Shown piece after piece: positions 38,437 to 47,211 of a DNA stretch of 64,000 nt. Location: the NCBI GenBank assembly GCA_040220875.1, contig JAVJVX010000006.1, positions 124,001-188,000 of the forward strand, in the 5' to 3' direction. Positions within the stretch are counted from its first letter, which is position 1. Each line of letters opens with the position of its first letter. The notes beneath the pieces are model-generated. The model did not search any database. It was not told the origin of the DNA and saw nothing but the letters and a program-made list of their open reading frames with translations. A program made the position numbers and the translations under genes. The DNA comes from Alphaproteobacteria bacterium. GTDB taxonomy: Bacteria; Pseudomonadota; Alphaproteobacteria; JAVJVX01.

Positions 38437-39684
38437 ATGAATGACATCAACCGAAAGGCGCGCATGTTCCGGACGGTGGCCGCCGGTGCCGTATTGGCGG
38501 CGCCGATCCTGGCCCTGTCCGGCGCCGCCGCCAGCGCCCAGTCGCCCACCCCGCAGGAGATGTGGGACGCGCTGCAGCGCCAGCAGGAGAAGATCGACGC
38601 CCTCGAGCAGCGCCTCGAGGAAACCGATACCAGGGTGGAGGCCTCGGCCGACGCGATCGAGGCGGCCGGGACCGGCGGCGAGGGCTGGTGGAACCGGACG
38701 TCACTCGGCGGCTATGGCGAGCTTCATTACAATGGGGGCGACAAGGACGAACTCGATTTCCATCGGTTCGTTCTGTTCATCAATCACCAGTTCAGCGACC
38801 GCACCCGACTTTTCTCGGAGCTGGAGCTGGAGCATTCCCTTGCCGGGGACGGGGCGCCGGGCGAGGTAGAGCTCGAACAGGCCTTCATCGAGCACGATTT
38901 CAGTCAGTCCACGACCGGACGGGCGGGCCTGTTCCTCATCCCCGTGGGCATTCTGAACGAGACCCACGAGCCGCCGACCTTTTACGGCGTCGAGCGCAAT
39001 CGCGTCGAAAGCAACATCATCCCGACCACCTGGTGGGAAGGTGGCGCCGGCTTCGATTACACGACGCAGAACGGCCTGCGCTTCGACGCGCTCGTGCATG
39101 GCGGGCTGGACGTGCCAATCACCGGCTCCAACGCCTTCCGTGTCCGCAGCGGACGACAGAAAGTCGCCGAATCGACGTTGCGCAGTCCCGCCCTGACGGG
39201 CCGCATCCGCTATACCGGCCTGCCGGGTATCGAACTGGCCACCACCTTCCAGCATCAGTTCGATGTGACCCAGGGCGATGCGGGCGACCCTGATACGGAC
39301 GCGACCCTGTGGGAAGCGCATGTCGATGCCGAACGCCAGATCGCGCAGCAGGTCAGCCTGGGACTCCGGGCGCTCTATGCGCGCTGGGACCTCAAAGGCT
39401 TCGCGGCAGAGGCCGTCGGGCGGGACAAGCAATACGGCTGGTATGTCGAGCCATCCTTCAAGGTCGCCACCGGTATCGGCGGGCTCGGCTTTTTCGCGCG
39501 CTACAGCGAGGATGACAACAACGCCGGCAATTCGATCGACACCAAGACAAGCCAGGTCACTGTCGGGATGAACTACTGGCTTCACCCCAATGTGGTCCTG
39601 AAATGGGATTTCGATTTTCAGGACACGCCTGCGGGGGTGGCCGATGACGATCGGCTCAATCTGGGGATCGGCTTCCAGTTCTAA
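38437..39684 (+). CDS. Outer-membrane porin-like beta-barrel protein
   Basis: The 415-residue protein has a signal peptide ending ASA|Q near 35 and a short coiled coil at about 42-66 (QRQQEKIDALEQRLEETD). A barrel with alternating polar and aromatic strands follows, ending in the terminal phenylalanine (IGFQF) recognised by the Bam machinery. It resembles phosphate-selective-type porins with an N-terminal coiled coil. An AAGGGGGAG ribosome site precedes ATG 38437. Upstream Fur-like boxes and downstream flavin-transfer genes suggest a role in iron or flavin-linked metabolism. Confidence 0.8.
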   Translation: MNDINRKARMFRTVAAGAVLAAPILALSGAAASAQSPTPQEMWDALQRQQEKIDALEQRLEETDTRVEASADAIEAAGTGGEGWWNRTSLGGYGELHYNGGDKDELDFHRFVLFINHQFSDRTRLFSELELEHSLAGDGAPGEVELEQAFIEHDFSQSTTGRAGLFLIPVGILNETHEPPTFYGVERNRVESNIIPTTWWEGGAGFDYTTQNGLRFDALVHGGLDVPITGSNAFRVRSGRQKVAESTLRSPALTGRIRYTGLPGIELATTFQHQFDVTQGDAGDPDTDATLWEAHVDAERQIAQQVSLGLRALYARWDLKGFAAEAVGRDKQYGWYVEPSFKVATGIGGLGFFARYSEDDNNAGNSIDTKTSQVTVGMNYWLHPNVVLKWDFDFQDTPAGVADDDRLNLGIGFQF

Positions 39685-39686
39685 CG

Positions 39687-39723
39687 TGCGTCTCCCTTGG
39701 TGCGTCTCCCTTGGCGCGTCTCC
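39687..39723 (+). repeat. Tandem 14-bp repeat after porin gene
   Basis: TGCGTCTCCCTTGG occurs at 39687-39700 and 39701-39714, followed by a partial third copy CGCGTCTCC. It begins 2 bases after the porin stop. No function is evident. Confidence 0.75.
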
Positions 39724-39809
39724 TGCCGGGCACGGGACTTGACCTTTTCAAAGCGCTCATGTCCCGTGCTCGGACCCTTTTTCCAAGCTTGGGGGGATTC
39801 CGGAACCCA

Positions 39810-40367
39810 ATGCCTTCGCGGTTGCCACTTCATCTGGCCGTCCTGCTGACGGCGCTTTACCTCGCCGCCCCGGTGGCGGCGGAAGATGTCTATCTTGCGC
39901 CCGATGCCTTTCTGGACAGCGTGTTTTCGGGCAGCCCCCCGCGAGCGGAAACCATCTGGCTGACGGGCGCGCGGCGCGACGCGGCGGCGCGCATCCTCAA
40001 TCGTCGGCCGGCGGCCCTCCGGGTCCGCTACTGGCGGGACGGGCCGCGCACCGCGTGGATCCTGGAGGAGATCGGAAAGACCCTGCCGATCACGGCGGGA
40101 TTCGTCGTCGAGGAAGGGCCGGAGGGCGGTGAGCTGGCCAGGCTGGACGTGCTGATTTACCGGGAAAGCCACGGCTGGGAAGTGCGCCACGATTTCTTCA
40201 CGGAACAGTTTGAACGGGCCCGCCTGACGGAGAAGCTTACGCTTACCCGTGCGGTCGATGGAATCTCGGGCGCGACGCTCTCGGTCAGCGCCATGAAGGC
40301 CATGGCCCAGCTCGCGCTGTATCTCCACGGCGAGGTAATGACTGAAGCCGGGGAGAGGACGCGATGA
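39810..40367 (+). CDS. Small periplasmic FMN-binding domain protein
   Basis: The 185-residue protein has a signal peptide ending VAA|E near 24 and an FMN-binding domain of the NqrC/RnfG/NosR type. The motif DGISGATLSVSAM supplies SGAT-x-S with Thr156 as the expected site where ApbE attaches FMN through a phosphoester. It therefore should be a covalently flavinylated periplasmic electron carrier. Its stop overlaps the next gene by 4 bases, and apbE is third in the set, so its modifying enzyme is co-expressed. Confidence 0.85.
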   Translation: MPSRLPLHLAVLLTALYLAAPVAAEDVYLAPDAFLDSVFSGSPPRAETIWLTGARRDAAARILNRRPAALRVRYWRDGPRTAWILEEIGKTLPITAGFVVEEGPEGGELARLDVLIYRESHGWEVRHDFFTEQFERARLTEKLTLTRAVDGISGATLSVSAMKAMAQLALYLHGEVMTEAGERTR

Positions 40368-41161
40368 GCCGGCCGTCGTCCCGCAAAACCAACGGCGATC
40401 GCAGTTCCTGGCTGCGCTGGCACCGCCGTGTCGGGCTCGCGGCGGCGCTTGTCATCGTCATCGTGGCGATCACGGGTGTCCTGCTCAACCACGTCGAGGA
40501 ATTCGGCCTGCGCGAGACCACAACCACCCTTCCGTTTCTGACCCGGCATTACGCTCCCTCGAGCGACGTCGCCATGACCGGGACCGCACTCAACGGCACC
40601 TGGCTGGTGGCGGCCGAGGGACGGCTGTTTCTCGATGGTCGTGGTGTGGCCGAGATCGGCGAGGGATTTCGCGGCGCGGTCGTGCTCGACGACATAATTG
40701 CCGTGGCAAGCGCCTCGGATATCGTTCTTCTCACCCATGACGGATTCCTGATCGAACGGCTCGGCCAGGCCAGCCTGCCCGGCGCCGTCGAACGAATCGG
40801 CCTGGTCGACGGACAAGTCGCGGTCGCGACCGCGCGCGGTTCGTTTGCGGCCGATGACGAGTTTCTGGCCTGGCGGCCGCTCACAGGTGGCTCCGCGGGA
40901 GACACCGCGCCGACAGCGGTGGTCTGGGCCCTGCCCGGCACGGTACCGGACAATATCCGGACCGAGGTGCTGGGGGCGCTCGGCCGGGCCGGCGTATCGC
41001 TGGAGCGACTGGTGCTCGATCTGCACACGGGGCGAATTCTGGGAAGCTGGGGGGTCTATCTGGTAGACCTTGCGGCGCTCAGCCTGATCTTCCTTGTCGT
41101 GACCGGTATTTTCCGCCGCCGCCCGCGGAACGGCGGCCGAAAGGATGGATCATGGTCATGA
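40364..41161 (+). CDS. PepSY-associated two-helix membrane protein
   Basis: The 265-residue protein begins with WLRWHRRVGLAAALVIVIVA, a His-containing first helix like those of PepSY-TM proteins. It has a long periplasmic middle and a second helix at about 230-252 ending RRRP. Some PepSY-TM proteins bind heme between such helices and pass electrons across the membrane. Here it would connect inner-membrane electrons to the flavinylated partner encoded just upstream; that role is inference. Both ends overlap neighbours, so it is tightly coupled. Confidence 0.75.
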   Translation: MSRPSSRKTNGDRSSWLRWHRRVGLAAALVIVIVAITGVLLNHVEEFGLRETTTTLPFLTRHYAPSSDVAMTGTALNGTWLVAAEGRLFLDGRGVAEIGEGFRGAVVLDDIIAVASASDIVLLTHDGFLIERLGQASLPGAVERIGLVDGQVAVATARGSFAADDEFLAWRPLTGGSAGDTAPTAVVWALPGTVPDNIRTEVLGALGRAGVSLERLVLDLHTGRILGSWGVYLVDLAALSLIFLVVTGIFRRRPRNGGRKDGSWS

Positions 41162-42180
41162 CGTCCTCGGACAGAAGCGTCGGACGACGGCGGGTCCTGA
41201 CGGTTCTGGCAGGGCTCCCCGTCATGGCGGCTGGCCTGGCGGCCGCGGCCCGGCAGACGAATGCAGGGGCGCCGGCCATCGCCCGCTGGACGGGAAGCGC
41301 GCTCGGCGCGGATGCAGGCCTGCAGGTCGCGCATCCGGATGCGCGCGTGGCGGCGCAACTCGTCGCATCCTGCCGGCAAGAGATCGAACGGATCGAACGG
41401 CTGTTCAGCCTGTACCGGCCGGACTCGGCTCTGGCACGCCTCAACCGCACCGGAACGCTCAACCGGCCGCCGGCCGATTTCCGCCTGCTGCTGGATTATT
41501 GCCGGCAAATCTTCGAAAGCACGGCAGGCGCCTTCGATCCTACCGTTCAGCCCTTGTGGGAAGCTTGCCGCGATCATTTCTCAGCCGGCACCGCGGACGA
41601 AGCGGCCCTCGACGAGCGTCTTGCCAGGGCGCGGAGGCTGACAGGGTTTCAGCATGTGCAGGCAGATGATCGCGCCATCCGCTTCGCCCGGGACGGCATG
41701 GCGGTGACGCTGAACGGAATTGCACAAGGCTTCCTGACGGACCGGATCGCCGCCCTGCTCCGCCGGCACGGTGTGAACAGCGCGCTCGTCGAGACCGGCG
41801 AAACCTACGGCTTGGGCCAGCGGCCCGATGGCAGTGGCCCCTGGCGGATCGGCCTGGCGGCGCCGGGGTATCGCAGCCTGTCGCGGATCGTAAGCCTGTC
41901 GGACCGCGCCGTCGCGACCTCGGCCCCCGATGCCGCCCGGTTCGACAGGGAGGGCCGGTATCACCATCTGTTCGACCCTGCCACGGGCCGGCCCAGCCAG
42001 CGCTATCGGAGCGCGTCGGTCATCGCCCCCACCGCCTGGCTGGCCGACGGGTTTTCCACCGCATTCAGCACAATGAGCCGGGCCGAAATCGAGGCCGCTC
42101 TCGCGCGCCACCCCGGCACGGGCGCCCTTTTAATCGACCGCAAGGGCCGGCAGCAGATTCTGGGCGATATGCCGATATAG
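41158..42180 (+). CDS. apbE: FAD:protein FMN transferase ApbE
   Basis: The enzyme (340 residues from ATG 41158; ATG 41152 also possible) attaches FMN to threonine in SGAT-type motifs. SVGRRRVLTVLAG at the N-terminus is a twin-arginine signal, so it is exported. Family motifs are GAFDPTVQPLW, LNGIAQGFLTDR (the usual Lys of GxxKG is Gln here), ALVETGE, the VATSAPDAARF loop and ADGFSTAFSTM with the metal-binding Asp. ATGA overlaps the PepSY gene stop. Confidence 0.92.
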   Translation: MTSSDRSVGRRRVLTVLAGLPVMAAGLAAAARQTNAGAPAIARWTGSALGADAGLQVAHPDARVAAQLVASCRQEIERIERLFSLYRPDSALARLNRTGTLNRPPADFRLLLDYCRQIFESTAGAFDPTVQPLWEACRDHFSAGTADEAALDERLARARRLTGFQHVQADDRAIRFARDGMAVTLNGIAQGFLTDRIAALLRRHGVNSALVETGETYGLGQRPDGSGPWRIGLAAPGYRSLSRIVSLSDRAVATSAPDAARFDREGRYHHLFDPATGRPSQRYRSASVIAPTAWLADGFSTAFSTMSRAEIEAALARHPGTGALLIDRKGRQQILGDMPI

Positions 42181-42187
42181 GGCCGAA

Positions 42188-42541
42188 TTAATCGCCGGTC
42201 GCGCCGCCCGCCCTTCGGCCGGCAACGGAATCGGCCAGTTCGGCCAGAAAGACGGATCCGGTAACCGTCCGATGGACGATGATGGAACGCTTGTCGCGCG
42301 TATCGGTGCGCCGCCGGACGAAGCCGAGACCTTCCAGCCGGTCCAGCGCGCGGGTCACCGCCGGCTTGCCGATACCGAGCCTGGCCGCGAGCCCGCGGAC
42401 CGTGGGCAGGCCGCCCTCGAGATAGACCGCCAGCATGACTGCCGTCTGACGCAGGGTCAGGTCGGGCCCGTCGAGGCGGAGGATTTCCTCGACCGCCGCC
42501 TGCCAGGTCCGAAGCGCGGCAGGGCCCGATTTTTCCACCAT
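42188..42541 (-). CDS. MarR-family transcriptional regulator
   Basis: The 117-residue protein is a compact winged helix-turn-helix. The recognition region is TVRGLAARLGIGKPAVTRAL, followed by DRLEGLGFVRRR and the wing DTRDKRSIIVHRT. It should bind DNA as a dimer and respond to a small ligand. GAGGG lies 6 bases before ATG 42541; ATG 42589 would add a low-complexity 16-residue extension. It is convergent with apbE, 7 bases away, so what it controls is unclear. Confidence 0.85.
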   Translation of the reverse strand: MVEKSGPAALRTWQAAVEEILRLDGPDLTLRQTAVMLAVYLEGGLPTVRGLAARLGIGKPAVTRALDRLEGLGFVRRRTDTRDKRSIIVHRTVTGSVFLAELADSVAGRRAGGATGD

Positions 42542-42643
42542 GAACGGCCCTCGCTCGCCCTGCCGGGCCGCCCGTGCCGGCCCGGTCATTTCGCACCCGA
42601 AACAATGTAGGAAATTTTCACCGGCCCGCCAAGCCGCGCCGCA

Positions 42644-44113
42644 CTAGCCGGCGGCGAACCGCGCGCGGATCAGGTGGTAGGCGGCACGCAGGCCGAGCGC
42701 CTCGCCGCCTTCCGGCCGGCCCGGCCGGCTCGAGATGTTGTAGGCCATGACATCCATATGGGCCCAGGGGACTCCCGGCCCGACGAAATGAGCGAGGAAA
42801 AGGGCCGCGGTAATGGCGCCGGCATAGGGCGTGGAGCCGGTATTGGAGATATCGCCCACCTTGCTGTCGATCTGGGTGCGATAACCCTGATGCAGCGGCA
42901 GGCGCCAGAGCGGGTCGGCCAGCCTCTCGCCGGCCGCCATGAGATCCAGGGCGAGATCATCCTGATTGGCGAACAGCGCCGCGATATCGGTGCCGAGCGC
43001 GACACGCGCCGCTCCCGTCAGCGTCGCCCAGTCCAGCAGGAGGGCCGGCTTTTCCCGGCTGGCCTCGAACAGCGCGTCGGCCAGGATGACGCGGCCTTCC
43101 GCATCGGTATGACCGATCTCGATGGTCGTCCCCTTGCGCGTCGGCACCACGTCGAGCGGCCGCATGGCCCGGCCGGAAGGGCTGTTCTCGACCGCCGGAA
43201 TGAGGACGCGCAGGCGGATCGGCGTCCCCGCCTCCATCAGCGCGCCCGCGAGGCCAAGGACATGCGCCGCGCCACCCATGTCCTTCTTCATCAGCTTCAT
43301 GGCCTGATCGGGCTTGAGATTGAGACCGCCCGTATCGAAGGTGACACCCTTGCCGACGAGTGTGACTTTGGGATCGCGCGGCCGGCCCCAGACGAGATCG
43401 ATCAGGCAGGGCGGCCGGTCGCTCCCCTGACCGACGGCATAAATCGCCGGGTAGTTTTTTTTGAGCAGCGCGGCGCCCGAGATCACGTGGCACCGGGCAC
43501 CGAATTCCCGCGCAAGATCGCGCGCCGCCGCGGCCAGTTCCGCGGGCCCAAGATCGGAGGCCGGCAGATTCACCAGATCGCGGGTGCGCCCGACGGCCCG
43601 TGCGAGCCGGGCGACATGGGCACTGTCTACCCCGTCCGGCCAGGCGAGGCGCGCCCCCTGTTCGCCCGAGGGCGTCGACTTGAAGCGCTCGAACCGGTAG
43701 GCACCGAGCGCCCAGCCAAGGCAAAGCTGCTCCAGCATGGCCAAATCCGGCGCGGGATCGGAATGGTCCGGCTCGATCCGGTAGCGGCCCGGCGCCAGGG
43801 CGCCCGGCAAATGGGAAAGCCCGTAGAGCACCGCCTCGGGATCGGCTGAATCGAACCCCACCAGCACATGCGATACGAGCCCATCCACGGCCGGGACCGC
43901 GAGGAAACGATGGGTCTCAGCCTTGAAGCCGGTCGCCTCAATCCAGCGCCGCTCGCGCGCGCCCGCCTTTTTCCGGTAACGCGCGAGCCCCGCCGGACTG
44001 ACAAGACGAAGCCCGATGGTCCGCCCGCCGCCTCGCACCGGCGCGAAACCGGGGGGATCGTTTACGATCGTCCGAGGACGGCGCCGTGAAGATGAAGGTG
44101 GACGGGACGCCAT
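42644..44113 (-). CDS. M17-family leucyl aminopeptidase
   Basis: The 489-residue protein is a two-metal cytosolic aminopeptidase. Metal and catalytic residues are in LVGKGVTFDTGGLNLK, KKDMGGAA and the signature HTDAEGRVILADAL (usually NTDAEGR). SGRAMRPLDVV and the C-terminal AHMDVMAYN segment agree. It should release N-terminal residues from peptides. Its ATG overlaps the stop of the TAXI-protein gene by 1 base (TGATG), which suggests peptide or amino-acid uptake linked to breakdown. Confidence 0.93.
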   Translation of the reverse strand: MASRPPSSSRRRPRTIVNDPPGFAPVRGGGRTIGLRLVSPAGLARYRKKAGARERRWIEATGFKAETHRFLAVPAVDGLVSHVLVGFDSADPEAVLYGLSHLPGALAPGRYRIEPDHSDPAPDLAMLEQLCLGWALGAYRFERFKSTPSGEQGARLAWPDGVDSAHVARLARAVGRTRDLVNLPASDLGPAELAAAARDLAREFGARCHVISGAALLKKNYPAIYAVGQGSDRPPCLIDLVWGRPRDPKVTLVGKGVTFDTGGLNLKPDQAMKLMKKDMGGAAHVLGLAGALMEAGTPIRLRVLIPAVENSPSGRAMRPLDVVPTRKGTTIEIGHTDAEGRVILADALFEASREKPALLLDWATLTGAARVALGTDIAALFANQDDLALDLMAAGERLADPLWRLPLHQGYRTQIDSKVGDISNTGSTPYAGAITAALFLAHFVGPGVPWAHMDVMAYNISSRPGRPEGGEALGLRAAYHLIRARFAAG

Positions 44114-45222
44114 CAGCGGTCTCCTCCATTTTCGGATGGCAACAGCCCGCGTTCGCGATAGAACCGGGCGGCGCCCGGGTGGAGCGGCGCGCCCAGCCCC
44201 CTGAGTGCGCTCGTCAAGCGGATGTTCTGCCCCAGTGGGTGACCGGCCCTCAGGATCGGCAGCGTGCGGTCATGCCAGAGCGCCCTGGTTATCTCGTAGA
44301 CCAGTTCTTCGGGCTGGTCGGCGGAAATAATCCACTGGGCGTCAACGCCGAGGGTGGGGACATCCCGCGTCTGGCCCCGGTAGGTGCCGGCCGGTATCGT
44401 GGCCGGCTGCACGAAGCGGGACGTGCGGATGATTTGATCGACGGGCGCACCAAACAGCGGCAGAAACCTGAGATCCAACCTGCCGGTCAGCGCGGCGACC
44501 GATTTTATGGGCGCGCCGGCCAGGACGAAAAAAGCGGTGATCTTCTTCTCCATCAGCGCGGCGCCCGCGGCGTCGGGCCGCAGGTAGAGCGGCGTGACAT
44601 AGGCCGTCTCGAAATCCGCTTCGGCCAGCCCGTAGGCGGCCAGGACGCGCCGTGCGATGACCATGGTGCCGGAACTCTCCCCGCCCAGGGATAGCGGCTT
44701 GAAACCGAGCCCCCGGATCGAGGTGATGGCGCTATCCTGTCTGACGACGAGATGCATGGCTTCGGGAAAGAGCGAGGCGATGCTCCGCAGCTTCTGGTCG
44801 CGGCCCGGGACATCGAAGGGAGCGGCGCCATGATAGGCCGCATGGGCGAGATCAGCCTGGACGAGCGCCGATTCCAGATCACCGCTGCGCAACCGGGCCA
44901 GATTGTCTACCGACCCCTCGGTAGCCTGTGCCACCGCCACGAGACCGTCGACCCCGCAGCTTCCCCCGGCGGCGCAGGACGGCGTGCCGGGCGGGCGCGA
45001 TATGCCGGTGGCGATCAGCCCGCCCACGGGGAAATACGTGCCGGAACTGGGACCGGTGCCGATGCGGAAATAGGTGATTTCCGGCACCAGGGTTTGGGCA
45101 GCGGCGGCGGCCGGCCAGGCGGAGAGGGCGAGCAGGCCGAGAAGCCCGGGCAGAAGGGCCAGGCGCAAGCGGCGCGGCTTCCGCCGGACTGTCCAGTTTG
45201 CCCAAACCCGCCGAGTGATCAT
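44113..45222 (-). CDS. TAXI-family TRAP transporter solute-binding protein
   Basis: The 369-residue protein has a basic N-terminus and signal helix (about 19-42) ending AAA|Q. A TAXI domain follows, with FRIGTGPSSGTYFPVGGLIATG as its hallmark (key residues Gly-Thr-Gly and Ser-Gly-Thr-Tyr-Phe-Pro). It binds an acidic organic solute such as glutamate in known TAXI systems. No TRAP permease gene is next to it, so it either pairs with a distant permease or works as a sensor partner. ATG at 45222 is the first start giving a signal peptide. Confidence 0.88.
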   Translation of the reverse strand: MITRRVWANWTVRRKPRRLRLALLPGLLGLLALSAWPAAAAAQTLVPEITYFRIGTGPSSGTYFPVGGLIATGISRPPGTPSCAAGGSCGVDGLVAVAQATEGSVDNLARLRSGDLESALVQADLAHAAYHGAAPFDVPGRDQKLRSIASLFPEAMHLVVRQDSAITSIRGLGFKPLSLGGESSGTMVIARRVLAAYGLAEADFETAYVTPLYLRPDAAGAALMEKKITAFFVLAGAPIKSVAALTGRLDLRFLPLFGAPVDQIIRTSRFVQPATIPAGTYRGQTRDVPTLGVDAQWIISADQPEELVYEITRALWHDRTLPILRAGHPLGQNIRLTSALRGLGAPLHPGAARFYRERGLLPSENGGDR

Positions 45223-45295
45223 GAAAGTCAAAATAGCGCGGGCACGCACCGAAAGCCAGAGACGCCTCGCACCGGACAGCGGAACGAATGGCCGT

Positions 45296-46057
45296 TCAGG
45301 GCGTAGCGGTACCGAGCGTGTTGAACAGCAGGGCGTCATTGGGAGCAAGGGTATCGGCGTAGCAAAGCTTGCTGTGGCTCAAATCCAGATCGAGAAGCAT
45401 CTCGGCCATTTTATGAGCGACAAGGCCCGGATTGATGACCGGCACCGGCAGGCGCTCGACCAGGTAGTGATGCGCCCGGTGCATGGTCGTGGAACCAATG
45501 ACGATGACCTGGGCGCCGTCCTCCTCGATGGCTTTCTCGCACTCCTCGGCAATGCGGGGAAAGACCTCGCCTTCCTTGCCGGCCAGCAGTTTCTGGGGAT
45601 CGGGGCCGATATCCGCGCTGCGGATGGAGGCGACCCGATGCCACAGCCCCTGGTCGTCGAAGGTGCGCTTGTACAGGATCTTCCAGCGGTCCCACATGGT
45701 CACGACGGAAAACTTGTTGCCGAGCATGCACGCAAGGAGGAAAGAGGTCGCGCCTGGTCCGATGACGGGGATGGACAGGCGCGAGCGCAGGGCGAGCACC
45801 GCCGAATCGCTGGTGGTATTGATGCAGATGGCATCGACCCCCTCTTCGGCCGCCCGCAATCCTGCCTCCAGCACGAAGGCTTCCGCGATGGCGATCTCGT
45901 AATAGCTGTCCATGGTGGTGGCACCGGCCCGGGTGCAGCAGAACTCCACCTCGATACCGGGCTTGATGTGTTCCGGCGGGATCTGGACGGCGACATCTTC
46001 CGCCAGCGCTTCCTCGGGAACCCAGACGGGGTAGATAACGCGAATGCGCTTGGTCAC
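45296..46057 (-). CDS. Asp/Glu/hydantoin racemase-fold protein lacking the usual cysteines
   Basis: The 253-residue protein has the two-lobed racemase fold with INTTSDSAV near 79-87 and VIGSTTM near 186-192. In true racemases these two places carry catalytic cysteines (for example GCTG-type motifs). Here Thr81 or Asn80 and Ser189 occupy them, so a two-cysteine racemization seems impossible. A decarboxylase, isomerase or non-catalytic binding role is possible. It is upstream of the TAXI and aminopeptidase genes on the same strand, 73 bases from the TAXI start. Confidence 0.75.
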   Translation of the reverse strand: MTKRIRVIYPVWVPEEALAEDVAVQIPPEHIKPGIEVEFCCTRAGATTMDSYYEIAIAEAFVLEAGLRAAEEGVDAICINTTSDSAVLALRSRLSIPVIGPGATSFLLACMLGNKFSVVTMWDRWKILYKRTFDDQGLWHRVASIRSADIGPDPQKLLAGKEGEVFPRIAEECEKAIEEDGAQVIVIGSTTMHRAHHYLVERLPVPVINPGLVAHKMAEMLLDLDLSHSKLCYADTLAPNDALLFNTLGTATP

Positions 46058-46280
46058 GGGGCAATCTCCTCTATGGGACTATCAGGGCGGGACCGTCGGA
46101 CTTCAGCAGTCCATGTTTCAGGACCCATGTTAGTGCATTATCGAGCCCCGGCAATTACGGCGACGACGACCGGACTTGCCGTGCCCCCTGCGGATGCTAG
46201 AGTTCGCCGCCCTGCCGACCCCGGCCGGTCGGCCATCATCAAAAAGGACAGGCGAGGTCTCCGCGTTCATCGGAGGAAAA

Positions 46281-47150
46281 ATGGCGCTGCCATCCAGGGA
46301 AAGAATTATTCTCGTGACCGGCGCGACCGGCCAGCAGGGCGGCGCGACGGCGCGACAGCTTCTGGCTGATGGCTGGCATGTCAGGGCCATGACCCGCGCC
46401 CCTGACGGCGCGCCGGCCCGCGCCCTGGCCGAGGCGGGAGCCGAAACCGTTTACGGCGATCCCGACAGGCCGGACACGATGGTCGAGGCGTTTCGGAACG
46501 TGTACGGGGTGTTTTCGGTTCAGGCGTTTTTCGGCGAGGATGTTGCCCACGAAATCGCGCAAGGCCGTGCCATCGCGGATGCGGCGGCGAAAGCCGATGT
46601 CGAGCATTTAGTCTATACCAGCGTGGAGAGTTCCGATCGGGCGACGGGCGTTCCGCATTTCGACAGCAAATTCGAGCTTGAGAACTACGCGAAGAGCCTG
46701 AGCCTGCCGCTCTCCGTCCTGCGGCCGGCGTTCTTCATGGATAATTTCGCGACCCTGCCCGATTTCCGGGCCGGCGTTCTGTCGGGGACGCTTGCCCTGC
46801 CGCTGCCGGCGGACGTGCCGCTGCACCTGATTGCGACCTCCGATATCGGCAAGGCGGCGGCGGCGGTGTTCCGCGCGCGCGAGGAGTTTCTCGGCCGCGC
46901 GGTCGGACTGGCGGCCGAGGCCCTGACCGGCCCCGAAATCTGCCGAGTTTTTTCAGGCGTCCTGGGACGCGAGATTGCCTACGCACCTTTTCCGGTCGAA
47001 TCTCTGAAAGACACGGCCAGGGAGTTCTATCTCATGTTCTCGTGGTTCAGGGATGTGGGATACGGTACCGATATCGCCGCCTGCCGCCAGTTGCTGCCCG
47101 ATATCCTCTCGCTCGAGGACTGGGCGCGCGGCGTGGACTGGTCGGGCTAG
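46281..47150 (+). CDS. NmrA-like NAD(P)-binding protein
   Basis: The 289-residue Rossmann protein starts with ILVTGATGQQGGATARQLL, the dinucleotide-binding loop of the NmrA branch of atypical short-chain dehydrogenases. It lacks a clear YxxxK catalytic pair; the FDSKFELENY segment sits where that pair would be. NmrA-like proteins act as redox sensors or as reductases. A CGGAGG ribosome site precedes ATG 46281. It is followed by a FAD oxidoreductase gene on the same strand. Confidence 0.85.
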   Translation: MALPSRERIILVTGATGQQGGATARQLLADGWHVRAMTRAPDGAPARALAEAGAETVYGDPDRPDTMVEAFRNVYGVFSVQAFFGEDVAHEIAQGRAIADAAAKADVEHLVYTSVESSDRATGVPHFDSKFELENYAKSLSLPLSVLRPAFFMDNFATLPDFRAGVLSGTLALPLPADVPLHLIATSDIGKAAAAVFRAREEFLGRAVGLAAEALTGPEICRVFSGVLGREIAYAPFPVESLKDTAREFYLMFSWFRDVGYGTDIAACRQLLPDILSLEDWARGVDWSG

Positions 47151-47211
47151 GCGGCTATCACTGGCACCGGTGTTCGTGTCACCGGGCGAAAAGGGGGAGG
47201 ATATCGAGACC

